From: Stenotrophomonas maltophilia
GTDB taxonomy: Bacteria; Pseudomonadota; Gammaproteobacteria; Xanthomonadales; Xanthomonadaceae
Assembly: GCF_003205835.1 (NCBI RefSeq)
Contig: NZ_CP029773.1
Coordinates: 4,372,501-4,436,500, forward strand
Direction: 5' to 3'
Length of the DNA stretch: 64,000 bases
Shown here: positions 28,068 to 36,009 of the stretch, in pieces
Numbering within the stretch: position 1 is the first letter of the stretch
Layout of the letters: each line of letters starts with the position of its first letter
The notes under the pieces: generated by a model
What the model was told of the DNA's origin: nothing
What the model saw: the letters and a program-made list of their open reading frames with translations, nothing else
Database searches by the model: none
Translations under genes and position numbers: made by a program

Positions 28068-30245
28068 ATGTCCGCCCGCCAATCCCGTCTCAGCCGCCTG
28101 TGGGCCCACGAGAAGGCCAGTTACAGCCTGCGGGTGTTCATCGCCCTGACCGCAGCGCTGGCGGTGTGCTGGCAGCTGGATGCGCTTACGGCCCTGCCCG
28201 GCGTGTTCCTGGGCATCATCGCCAGCGCCATCGCCGAGACCGACGACAACTGGTGGGGCCGGACCAAGGCCGTGGCGCTGTCGCTGCTGTGTTTCTGCAT
28301 CGCGGCAGCCTCGGTGATCTGGCTGTTCCCGTGGCCGTGGATCTTCATCGGCGCGCTGGCGCTGTCCACCTTCGGCCTGACCCTGCTCGGCGCGCTCGGC
28401 GAGCGCTATGCGTCCATTGCCCAGGCCACGGTGACGCTGGCGATCTACACCATGATCGGGCTGGAGCAGCATGGCGCCAGCGACCTGCACAGCGCGCTGG
28501 ACGCGGTCAGCCACCTGCTGGCCGGTGCGGTCTGGTACGGCCTGCTGTCGATCCTGTGGACCGCACTGTTCGCCAACCGTCCTGTGCGCGAACGCGTGGC
28601 GCGACTGTACGTTGAACTGGGCCGCTACCTGCAGCTGAAGGCCGCGCTGTTCGAGCCAGTGCGCGAGGCCGACCTGCAGCGGCGCCAGCTCGACCTGGCC
28701 GAGCAGAACCGGCGCGTGGTCGGTGCATTGAATGAAGCCAAGACCGCGATCCTGGCACGCTTCGGCCGCTCCGGCCGCCCCGGCGTGAACTCCGGCCTGT
28801 ACCTGCGCCTCTATTACATGGCACAGGATTTCCACGAGCGCGCCAGCTCCTCGCACTACCCGTACGGCGCGCTGGTCGATGCCTTCTTCCACAGCGATGT
28901 GCTGTACCGCTGCCAGCGCCTGCTCGACCTGCAGGGGCAGGCCTGCGCACGGCTGGGCGAGGCGATCCGCCTGCGCCGTCCATTCGTGTACGGCGAAAGC
29001 AACCAGCAGGCCGGGCGCGACCTGGCCGATGCACTGGCCTACCTGCGCGACCAGCAGCGGCCGCAATGGCAGCGCCTGCTGGGCTCGCTGGACCTGCTGG
29101 TGCACAACCTGCGCAGCATCGAACGCCGCCTGATGGACGCGGAGCGCTCCGAGGCCAGCCTCGACAACGTCGACACCCGCCTGCGTGACAGCAACCCGCA
29201 TACCCTGCGCGAGATGGGCGTGCGCATCCGCCAGCAGCTCACGCCTGGCTCGGTGCTGTTCCGGCACGGCCTGCGCATGGCATTGGCGCTGATCGCCGGC
29301 TTCGCGGCGATCAGCCTGTTCAATGCGCAGAACGGCTCATGGGTGCTGCTGACCATCGTGTTCGTGTGCCGCCCCAACTTCGGTGCGACCCGGCAGCGCC
29401 TGGCGCAGCGCATCGTCGGCACCGTGGCCGGCCTCGTGCTCACGTGGGCACTGTTGCAGCTGTTCCCGCAGCTGCACGTGCAGCTGCTGATCGCGCTGCT
29501 GTCGGCGCTGTTGTTCTTCTTCACCCGCACCGACCGCTATCTGGTGGCCTCGGCGGCGATCACGGTGATGGCCCTGACCTGCTTCAACCTGATCGGCGAT
29601 GGCTTCGTGCTGATCGTGCCGCGCATGGTCGACACGCTGCTGGGTTGTGCAATCGCGGCGGCGGCCGCGTTCCTGATCCTGCCCGACTGGCAGGGCCGCC
29701 AGCTGCACCTTGTGCTGGCGCGCGTGCTGGACACCGCCGCGCGCTACCTGGATTCGGTACTGGGCCAGTACCGCAGCGGCATGCGCGATGACCTGGCCTA
29801 CCGCATCGCCCGGCGCGACATGCACAACGCCGACGCCGCGCTGTCCACCGCGCTGTCGAACATGCTGCGCGAGCCGGGCCACGTGCGCCGCAACCTGGAT
29901 GCCGGTTTCCATTTCCTGGCGTTGTCCAACACACTGCTCGGGCACCTGTCGGCGCTTGGTGCGCACCGCGACCAGGTGGACAGCTACGCCGGCGATCCGC
30001 TGGCGCTGGCTGCCGGTGAGCGCGTGCGCAAGGCGCTGCAGCAACTGGCGACGGCCCTGAGCGCTCGGCAGCCGGTCAGCGAGGACGACAACGACGCTGA
30101 TCGCGCGGTGGCGGCCGAACTGGAACAGATCGACGAGGCGATGCCGCCGAAGCTGCAGTTGATCCGCACCCAGATGGCGCTGGTGCTGCGGATGCTGCCG
30201 AAGGTGCGGGCGGCGGCGAATGAGGCGGTGACCAGCCTGACCTGA
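28068..30245 (+). CDS. YccS/FUSC family inner-membrane protein
   Basis: 725 residues. Two clusters of about six membrane helices (roughly 20-165 and 400-545) flank a ~220-residue cytoplasmic helical region, and another ~170-residue cytoplasmic domain ends the protein. This is the duplicated FUSC/YccS layout, related to aromatic-acid exporter AaeB. Landmarks are NGSWVLLTIVFVCRPNFGATRQRLAQRIVGT and FFTRTDRYLVASAAITVM. A transport role is likely but the substrate is unknown. It is on the same strand as smeIJK but separated by a SMAG dimer, so it may have its own transcript. Confidence 0.85.
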   Translation: MSARQSRLSRLWAHEKASYSLRVFIALTAALAVCWQLDALTALPGVFLGIIASAIAETDDNWWGRTKAVALSLLCFCIAAASVIWLFPWPWIFIGALALSTFGLTLLGALGERYASIAQATVTLAIYTMIGLEQHGASDLHSALDAVSHLLAGAVWYGLLSILWTALFANRPVRERVARLYVELGRYLQLKAALFEPVREADLQRRQLDLAEQNRRVVGALNEAKTAILARFGRSGRPGVNSGLYLRLYYMAQDFHERASSSHYPYGALVDAFFHSDVLYRCQRLLDLQGQACARLGEAIRLRRPFVYGESNQQAGRDLADALAYLRDQQRPQWQRLLGSLDLLVHNLRSIERRLMDAERSEASLDNVDTRLRDSNPHTLREMGVRIRQQLTPGSVLFRHGLRMALALIAGFAAISLFNAQNGSWVLLTIVFVCRPNFGATRQRLAQRIVGTVAGLVLTWALLQLFPQLHVQLLIALLSALLFFFTRTDRYLVASAAITVMALTCFNLIGDGFVLIVPRMVDTLLGCAIAAAAAFLILPDWQGRQLHLVLARVLDTAARYLDSVLGQYRSGMRDDLAYRIARRDMHNADAALSTALSNMLREPGHVRRNLDAGFHFLALSNTLLGHLSALGAHRDQVDSYAGDPLALAAGERVRKALQQLATALSARQPVSEDDNDADRAVAAELEQIDEAMPPKLQLIRTQMALVLRMLPKVRAAANEAVTSLT

Positions 30246-30270
30246 TCCCTCATCGCTGGTCGGACATTCC

Positions 30271-30293
30271 ATCCACGCATAGCGTGGATCTAC
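30271..30293 (-). repeat. single SMAG unit
   Basis: ATCCACGC-ATA-GCGTGGAT with a terminal CTAC, in minus orientation, between the YccS-like gene and the SDR gene. Confidence 0.8.
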
Positions 30294-30386
30294 TGCACCG
30301 CGTGCAACCGTGTGTTGCGTATGGCGATGCGCCCCGATCACGTTCCCGCGCGGATACTGGGTGATCCCCTGCCCCCCGGATTCCCC

Positions 30387-31181
30387 ATGAAGATTGAACT
30401 CTCCGGCCGCACCGCGCTGGTCACCGCCTCCACCGCCGGCATCGGCCTGGCGATTGCCCAGGGCCTGGCCAACGCGGGCGCGCGGATCATTCTCAACGGC
30501 CGCAGCACCGACAGCGTCGAACGCGCCCGCCAGCGCCTGCTCGCCGCCGTTCCGGGTGCCGACGTGCTCGGCGTGGCCGCCGACCTCTCCGATGCGGCCG
30601 GCGTCGACACGCTGCTGGCAGGCCTGCCCAAGGTCGACATCCTGGTCAACAACGCCGGCATTTTCGGCCCCGAGGACTTCTTCGAGACCGAAGACGCGAC
30701 CTGGGAACGTTACTGGCAGACCAACGTGATGTCCGGCGTGCGCCTGTCGCGGGCACTGCTGCCGGCGATGGTCGATGCCGGCTGGGGTCGCGTGCTGTTC
30801 ATCTCCTCCGAATCGGCACGCAACATTCCGGCCGACATGATCCACTACGGTGTCAGCAAGACCGCGCAGCTGTCGCTGTCGCGCGGCCTGGCCAAGCGAG
30901 TGGCCGGCAGCGGCGTCACCGTCAACGCAGTGCTGCCCGGCCCGACCCTGTCCGACGGCTTCGCGGCGATGTTCGAAGATGAACGCCAGCGCAGCGGCAA
31001 GCCCCTGGAGCAGATCGGCCGCGAGTTCGTGATGGCACACCGGCCGTCTTCGGTGATCCAGCGCACCGCCACGGTCGAGGAAGTGGCCAACATGGTGGTG
31101 TACCTGGCCTCGCCGCAGGCCTCGGCCACCTCGGGTGCGGCACTGCGCGTGGATGGCGGCGTGGTCGACGATATCGTCTGA
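30387..31181 (+). CDS. short-chain dehydrogenase/reductase
   Basis: 264 residues of the classical SDR fold: cofactor motif TASTAGIG (13-20), NNAG, catalytic Ser140/141, Tyr154 and Lys158 (YGVSK). Arg38/Ser39 after the second strand (NGRSTDS) suggests a preference for NADP(H). The ATG at 30387 starts just before the first strand; in-frame ATGs further upstream precede sequence without SDR character. The substrate cannot be deduced. The neighbouring acyltransferase fusion does not clearly share a pathway. Confidence 0.88.
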   Translation: MKIELSGRTALVTASTAGIGLAIAQGLANAGARIILNGRSTDSVERARQRLLAAVPGADVLGVAADLSDAAGVDTLLAGLPKVDILVNNAGIFGPEDFFETEDATWERYWQTNVMSGVRLSRALLPAMVDAGWGRVLFISSESARNIPADMIHYGVSKTAQLSLSRGLAKRVAGSGVTVNAVLPGPTLSDGFAAMFEDERQRSGKPLEQIGREFVMAHRPSSVIQRTATVEEVANMVVYLASPQASATSGAALRVDGGVVDDIV

Positions 31182-31194
31182 GACCTTTCAAAGT

Positions 31195-31215
31195 GTGCGG
31201 ACCAACGGTCCGCAC
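31195..31215. repeat. headless SMAG-like stem
   Basis: GTGCGGACC and GGTCCGCAC arms with a three-base loop and no GTAG head, between the SDR gene and the MFS-acyltransferase gene. The same stem type recurs at 785 and 49722. Confidence 0.65.
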
Positions 31216-31264
31216 CCACAGCGGATAGGCAGGAATGCTAGGCTGCGCCGGTCAAGGAGGCTCC

Positions 31265-33154
31265 ATGTCCGGTCACAACCAGTTCGCCCTGCTGCGCCAG
31301 CGCCGTTTCCTGCCGTTCTTCGTGGTCCAGGCGCTCGGTGCGTTCAACGACAACGTGTACCGGCAGGCGATCATCAGCATGTTGCTGTTCATGGCCGTGC
31401 CGGAAGAAGAACTGGGGCTGTATGCCACGCTGGCGCCGGCCATCTTCATCCTGCCGTATTTCCTGTTCTCGGCGCTGGCCGGGCAGATCGCCGACAAACT
31501 GGAAAAATCGCGGCTGATCGTGATCACCACCACCATGGAGATCGTGATCATGTCGCTTGCGGCCACCGGCTTCCTCACCCAGAGCCTGCCGGTGCTGCTG
31601 GTCGCCCTGTTCTGCACCGGCATGCAGTCGACCCTGTTCGGCCCGGTGAAGTACTCGGTGCTGCCGTCGGTGCTCAAACCCGAAGAGCTGACCGGTGGCA
31701 ACGGTCTGGTTGAAATGGGCACCTCGATGTCGATCCTGTCCGGCATGATCGTCGGCGGCCTGGTGTTCACCGTGGCCGGCAGCCACGGTACGGTGGTGGC
31801 GGCCTGCGCGATCATCGGCCTGGCGATCTGCGGCAACATCGCCGCCCGCCTGATTCCCAAGGTCGATGCCGGCGATCCCACCCTGAAGATCAACTGGAAC
31901 CCGTTGCCCGAATCGCTGGCGGTGCTGCGCATGGCACGCCAGCAGAAGGCCGTGCGCAACTCGATCCTGGGCGTGTCCTGGTTCTGGTTCGTCGGCACCG
32001 TGCTGACCTCACAGCTGCCGGCCTATGCGGTGACCAACCTCGGCGGTGAGCCGATCCTGTACATCTTTGCACTGGCCCTGTTCTCGGTCGGCACCGGCAT
32101 CGGCTCGCTGCTGTGCGAGAAGCTGTCGGCGCGCACAGTGGAAATCGGCCTGGTGCCGCTGGGTGCATTCGGCATGACCGCGTTCCTGCTCGACCTGTAC
32201 TTCGCCCGCAGCGGCGAGGCGACGGTGCACGGGCTGACCATCGGCACCTTCCTGCAGCAGCCCGGCAGCATCCGCATCGTCATCGACCTGATCGGCATCG
32301 GCCTGTTCACCGGCATCTTCGTGGTGCCGCTATTCGCGCTGATCCAGAGCCGCACGCCGAAGGCGCAGATGTCGCGCGTGTTTGCGGCGCTGAACATCCA
32401 GAACTCCGGCTTCATCGTCGGCGCAGCCCTGTTGTCACTGGCCGCGCACAAGCTGCTGCACTGGAGCATTCCGCAGCAGTTCCTGGCGCTGGCCATCGCC
32501 AACGCGCTGGTGGCGATCTACATCTTCACCATCGTCCCCGAATTCCTGATGCGCTTCCTCAGCTGGCTGATGGTGCGCACCCTGTACCGGCTGCGCCCGC
32601 ACGGCATCGAGGCCAATGTGCCCGACGAGGGCGCCGCGCTGCTGGTCTGCAACCATGTCAGCTACATGGACGCACTGATCCTGTCGGCGACGATTCCGCG
32701 CCCGGTGCGCTTCGTCATGTACTACCGGATCTTCAACATCCCGGTGATGCGCTGGATCTTCCGCACCGCCAAGGCGATCCCGATCGCCGGCGCGCGTGAA
32801 GACCCGGCACTGATGCAGCGCGCGTTCGACGAGATCGACGCCGCGCTGGCCGAAGGCGAACTGGTCTGCATCTTCCCGGAAGGCGCGCTGACCAAGGATG
32901 GCGCGATGGCACCGTTCAAGTCCGGCGTAGAGAAGATCCTCGAACGGCGGCCGGTACCGGTGGTGCCGATGGCGCTGCGTGGCATGTGGTCGAGCATGTG
33001 GAGCCGGCGCGACAGCCGCCTGGGTCGCATGCGTGTGCCGCGCCGTTTCCGTGCCACCGTCGAGGTTGTAGCGGCACCGGCCGTGGATGGCCACAGCACC
33101 AGCGCCCCGGTACTGGAGGCCCAGGTGCGGGCCCTGCGCGGCGATCACGCCTGA
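31265..33154 (+). CDS. MFS (LplT-like) - PlsC acyltransferase fusion
   Basis: 629 residues. The first ~420 form an MFS transporter of the lysophospholipid transporter LplT type (FFVVQALGAFNDNVYRQA). The last ~200 are a 1-acyl-glycerophosphate acyltransferase domain with the catalytic NHVSYMD motif and FPEGALTKDG. In E. coli LplT and the acyltransferase Aas are separate proteins that import and reacylate lysophosphatidylethanolamine; a fusion would couple flipping and reacylation. Unlike Aas there is no acyl-ACP synthetase domain. A strong AAGGAGG ribosome-binding site precedes the ATG. Phospholipid repair at the inner membrane is the likely role. Confidence 0.9.
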   Translation: MSGHNQFALLRQRRFLPFFVVQALGAFNDNVYRQAIISMLLFMAVPEEELGLYATLAPAIFILPYFLFSALAGQIADKLEKSRLIVITTTMEIVIMSLAATGFLTQSLPVLLVALFCTGMQSTLFGPVKYSVLPSVLKPEELTGGNGLVEMGTSMSILSGMIVGGLVFTVAGSHGTVVAACAIIGLAICGNIAARLIPKVDAGDPTLKINWNPLPESLAVLRMARQQKAVRNSILGVSWFWFVGTVLTSQLPAYAVTNLGGEPILYIFALALFSVGTGIGSLLCEKLSARTVEIGLVPLGAFGMTAFLLDLYFARSGEATVHGLTIGTFLQQPGSIRIVIDLIGIGLFTGIFVVPLFALIQSRTPKAQMSRVFAALNIQNSGFIVGAALLSLAAHKLLHWSIPQQFLALAIANALVAIYIFTIVPEFLMRFLSWLMVRTLYRLRPHGIEANVPDEGAALLVCNHVSYMDALILSATIPRPVRFVMYYRIFNIPVMRWIFRTAKAIPIAGAREDPALMQRAFDEIDAALAEGELVCIFPEGALTKDGAMAPFKSGVEKILERRPVPVVPMALRGMWSSMWSRRDSRLGRMRVPRRFRATVEVVAAPAVDGHSTSAPVLEAQVRALRGDHA

Positions 33155-33336
33155 CGGAATCGGCCCGCCAGGCGGGTCCGGCAATCTCCCCCGCATACGT
33201 CACCGTTCACTGGCGTACGCGACATGTCGTGACTGTAAACGCATACATGCAACGCAGGTTGCGGTAGATTACGCACCCACAGGGGGGAGGTCCGGCCGAT
33301 TCATCATGGCCGGCCACCAAGGAATGGAGTCTCGCT

Positions 33337-33624
33337 TTGAATCAACCACCACCGCTCAGCCGTCCGGTCTACATCCCCAACCATCTGGTGTGGGCGATCC
33401 TGACGACGCTGTTCTGCTGCCTGCCGTTGGGCGTGGTGTCGATCGTCTATGCCTCCCAGGTCGATGGCCGCCGCGCGGCCGGCGATCTTCCGGGGGCCTA
33501 CAGTGCGTCGCGCAAGGCGGGCTGGTGGGCGGCGGCTTCGGCCGTGGCCCTGCCGGTCCTGTTGCTGTTGTGGTTCGGGCTGTTCGGCGGCTTGGCCGTA
33601 CTGGGCGCTCTTTCCGACCAATGA
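33337..33624 (+). CDS. CD225/dispanin family small membrane protein 1
   Basis: 95 residues from a TTG start eight bases after GGAG. The pattern is dispanin (IFITM-like): short proline-rich N-terminus, NHLVWAILTTLFCCLPLGVVSIVYASQV as intramembrane/first segment (quoted in part: LVWAILTTLFCCLPLG), a small cytoplasmic loop, and a second transmembrane helix. The double Cys followed by LP is a family hallmark. Bacterial dispanins have no assigned function. It lies 34 bases upstream of a paralogue, probably in one operon. The 182-base upstream gap holds the likely promoter but no clear elements. Confidence 0.85.
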   Translation: MNQPPPLSRPVYIPNHLVWAILTTLFCCLPLGVVSIVYASQVDGRRAAGDLPGAYSASRKAGWWAAASAVALPVLLLLWFGLFGGLAVLGALSDQ

Positions 33625-33658
33625 TCCACCACCACCACCCATCAAGGAGCTTGAACCC

Positions 33659-33937
33659 ATGAATACTGCTACTCCGCAGGTCCCGAACAACCTGGTCTGG
33701 GCGATCCTGACCACCCTGTTCTGCTGCCTGCCGGCCGGCATCGTGTCGATCGTCTACGCCGCCCAGGTCAACGGCAAGCTGGCCGCTGGCGACATCGCCG
33801 GTGCCCAGGACTCCGCCGCCAAGGCCAAGAAGTGGGCCATGTGGTCGGCCATCGCCTGGGTCGTGCTGGTCGTGCTGTACGTGCTGTTCTTCGTTGTGCT
33901 CGGCGGCATGGGCGCGATGAGCAACGGCAGCTACTGA
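33659..33937 (+). CDS. CD225/dispanin family small membrane protein 2
   Basis: 92 residues with an AAGGAGC ribosome-binding site. The core NLVWAILTTLFCCLPAGIVS is nearly identical to the upstream paralogue, while the loop (QVNGKLAAGDIAGAQDSAAKAKKW) and C-terminus differ, so this is a diverged tandem duplication. Two hydrophobic segments place it in the inner membrane. A strong hairpin follows the stop. Confidence 0.88.
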   Translation: MNTATPQVPNNLVWAILTTLFCCLPAGIVSIVYAAQVNGKLAAGDIAGAQDSAAKAKKWAMWSAIAWVVLVVLYVLFFVVLGGMGAMSNGSY

Positions 33938-33946
33938 TACGCCTGG

Positions 33947-33974
33947 ACGGATCCGGCGCCAGCGCCGGATCCGT
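33947..33974. terminator. perfect hairpin between dispanin 2 and DUF2752 gene
   Basis: A 13-bp perfect stem (ACGGATCCGGCGC/GCGCCGGATCCGT) with a two-base loop ends eight bases before the next ATG. There is no T-run, so it could be a weak terminator, or a structure limiting translation of the downstream gene. Confidence 0.6.
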
Positions 33975-33981
33975 TGTTGCA

Positions 33982-34407
33982 ATGTCCGCGCTTCCCGCTC
34001 GCTCCCGACTCGCCCGCTGGGCGCCGCTGCTGGTTTCTGCCGGCCTGGCCGTGGGTGCCGCGGTGGTGCTGCGCAACGTCAATCCGTATGTCGCCGGCAA
34101 TCCCCTGCCGAGTTGCCCGCTGTACGCGCTAACCGGCCTGTACTGCCCGGGCTGTGGCAGCACGCGCTGCCTGTACTCCTTGGTCCATTTCGACCTTCCT
34201 GGTGCGATGGCGATGAACCCGCTGCTGGTCATCAGCCTGCCGTTCCTGCTGCTGATGCTGCTGAACATCGCCGGCATCCGCCCGCGTGTGCTCGACCCGC
34301 TGATGCGGGTGCTGGCCAATCCCGTGTTCTGGCTCTGGGTGCTGCCCGGGTATGCGCTGCTGCGCAACCTGCCGTGGGCACCGTTCACCGCACTGGCACC
34401 GATCTAG
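33982..34407 (+). CDS. DUF2752 membrane protein
   Basis: 141 residues with the family signature CPLYALTGLYCPGCGSTR and the following NPLLV. Three or four hydrophobic helices flank this conserved Cys-rich loop. No ribosome-binding site is visible and the ATG lies just after a 13-bp hairpin. DUF2752 proteins have no known function. They occur beside dispanin genes in other bacteria, so a shared membrane process is inferred. Confidence 0.85.
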   Translation: MSALPARSRLARWAPLLVSAGLAVGAAVVLRNVNPYVAGNPLPSCPLYALTGLYCPGCGSTRCLYSLVHFDLPGAMAMNPLLVISLPFLLLMLLNIAGIRPRVLDPLMRVLANPVFWLWVLPGYALLRNLPWAPFTALAPI

Positions 34408-34470
34408 GTTTCCAGCCAACGGCGCAGCCCCTCGTGGTGGGCGGCGTTTGAAGGCAGAAGCCTTGGGGTT

Positions 34471-34653
34471 GGCCGGGTGGGTGGGCTGCGCAGGGGGCGC
34501 TGCAAGTACGTCCATGTAAGCTCGGTCGCCGCTTGCTCGTGCGCGCAGTCCTGCACGCACGGCAAGGCCAGGGTTGGGCGTCCTGCCCAACCCGCCCGAG
34601 GCATGCCTCGGGCCCATGCGGCTCACGCCCCTGCGCAGCCCACCCACCCGGCC
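34471..34653. repeat. long hairpin element, copy C (inverted relative to A/B)
   Basis: A 26-base perfect inverted repeat (34471-34496 with 34628-34653) encloses about 130 bases with smaller stems (GGGTTGGGC/GCCCAACCC; CCCGAGGCATGCCTCGGG). The box ACGTCCATGTAAGCTCGG corresponds to the reverse complement of the box in copies A and B. This copy lacks the tandem array. Confidence 0.8.
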
Positions 34654-34734
34654 ACGGACATTTTCCGTGCGCGTCCACCACGGAAAAGAAAGAGAAGATC
34701 AAAAGCGGAAGCGGAAGCGGATCGCTTCGCTCTG

Positions 34735-34980
34735 CATCCACGCATGGCGTGGATCTACCGTGTCGACCAAGGTCGACACCTACCAACAGCCGCGGGAATT
34801 TGTCGAAGGCGGGGTGGGTCGGATGGCGGGGGGGTGAGCCGCATGGATGCGGCGACCAAGCCTCCACGGACGGATTCACGGCGTCCCCCGCCATCCGACC
34901 CACCCCGCCAGCCCGCAGCAATCCTGCTGTTGCTGTTGCTGTTGCTGTTGCCTCTGCAGGTGCAGGGCTGCAAGCCCTGC
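34735..34980. repeat. composite intergenic repeat element, copy B
   Basis: Modules: two CTAC-ended SMAG stems (34735-34783), the GCGGGAATTTGTCGAAGGC spacer, a long hairpin (34808-34909), four GCTGTT hexamers (34926-34949) and a GCAGGGC/GCCCTGC stem (34962-34980), ending eight bases from the ampE stop. Together with copy C it fills the 580-base gap between the DUF2752 gene and ampE, which holds no gene. Confidence 0.82.
34808..34909. repeat. long hairpin B inside the composite element
   Basis: A 25-base perfect inverted repeat (34808-34832 with 34885-34909) encloses the inner stem GCCGCAT-GG-ATGCGGC and the conserved CCACGGACGG box. Its arms read GGGTCGGATGGCGGGG where copy A reads GGGTCCGGTTGAGGGG, with matching changes in the 3' arm. 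Confidence 0.85.
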
Positions 34981-34987
34981 AAAGCAA

Positions 34988-35875
34988 CTACGTCACCCAG
35001 CCTGCAATCACCAGCAGGGCGAGGATCGCCAGCCACAGCAGCAGCATCCGCCACACCAGGCTCATCGCATCACGCAGGTCCGGCAACCGCTGCCACACCG
35101 GCAACAGCCCCGCCTCGGTGTAATCGTGCGCATCCTCGCGCAGCTCGGCGTTGACGCTGGCCCGCGCCACTGCGCCGAGGAAACCGATGTCCCCCGTCAG
35201 GCGCTCGCCATGGGCCTGCCGCCAGGCCTTCCACGCCGTATCGAAGTTGCCCACCAGCGCCATCGAGAATGCCATCAGCTGCGCCACCGGCCACTCGACC
35301 CAGCCCAGCAGGCGCTGCGCCAGTGCCAGCGGCTCCACCGGCACGCGGGCGCGCATCGGGCTTTCCGCCATCAACGCCAGCAGCCGGTAACCCAGCGCAC
35401 CGGCCGGGCCCAGCAGCAGGAACCAGAACAGCACCGCGAACCAGCGCCGCAGCGCGTTGAGCACGGTTGCCTCGACCAGTGACGGCACATCCTCGCGCAG
35501 GCTGCCACCGGCCGCCTGCAGGTTGCGTACCGCGGCCTGGCGCGTCGCCGCGTCATCGGCATCGATGATGGCCTCGATATCGCGGTCCAGATCGCGCGGG
35601 CCCCAGCACCACGCCAGCACCGCCACGCCCAGCAGCAGCGACGGCAGGCCGAACAGCACCCCACGCAGCAGCCACGCCAGCAGCGCCATCAGCAGCAGCG
35701 GCGGCAGCAGCGCCAGCGCCACGCCTGCCGGCCCTTGCCAGGCCTTGCCACCGCGCGCGTCCAACCAGCCCAGCCAGCGCCGGAAGCCGTCGAAACGGCG
35801 CAGCGCCGCGGCAGCGGCCGGGGCAACATGGCCCAGGGCCAGTGCCACCAGCACGGCGGCCAGAGTGGTGAACAT
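34988..35875 (-). CDS. ampE: AmpE-like inner-membrane protein
   Basis: 295 residues with an N-terminal membrane helix, further hydrophobic helices near 50-95 and 145-175, and a C-terminal membrane helix (LLLWLAILALLVIAGWV). The CobD/AmpE-type motif NFDTAWKAWR is present, as are conserved segments DIEAIIDADD and VEWPVAQLMAFSMALVGNFD. In enterobacteria AmpE lies in an operon with AmpD and modulates beta-lactamase induction. Here ampD is not adjacent and the upstream neighbour on the same strand is nudC, so that link is unproven. The start is the only ATG with a full first helix. Confidence 0.82.
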   Translation of the reverse strand: MFTTLAAVLVALALGHVAPAAAAALRRFDGFRRWLGWLDARGGKAWQGPAGVALALLPPLLLMALLAWLLRGVLFGLPSLLLGVAVLAWCWGPRDLDRDIEAIIDADDAATRQAAVRNLQAAGGSLREDVPSLVEATVLNALRRWFAVLFWFLLLGPAGALGYRLLALMAESPMRARVPVEPLALAQRLLGWVEWPVAQLMAFSMALVGNFDTAWKAWRQAHGERLTGDIGFLGAVARASVNAELREDAHDYTEAGLLPVWQRLPDLRDAMSLVWRMLLLWLAILALLVIAGWVT

Positions 35876-36009
35876 GGCAGGTCTCCCTACGAAACAGAAC
35901 GCTCGGCGTCGCTACCTTACCTGTCGCAGCGACGCCCTCAGCGGTGACCCGCACTGTAACCCGGGCCGTGTTCAGGTGGCGGCAATACAGGCGCCACCAT
36001 CAGCCCCGC

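Noticed and set aside
34477..35154. Plus-strand frame over repeats B and C
   Set aside because: Its protein sequence derives from palindromic repeats and the antisense of ampE. There is no start signal or domain.
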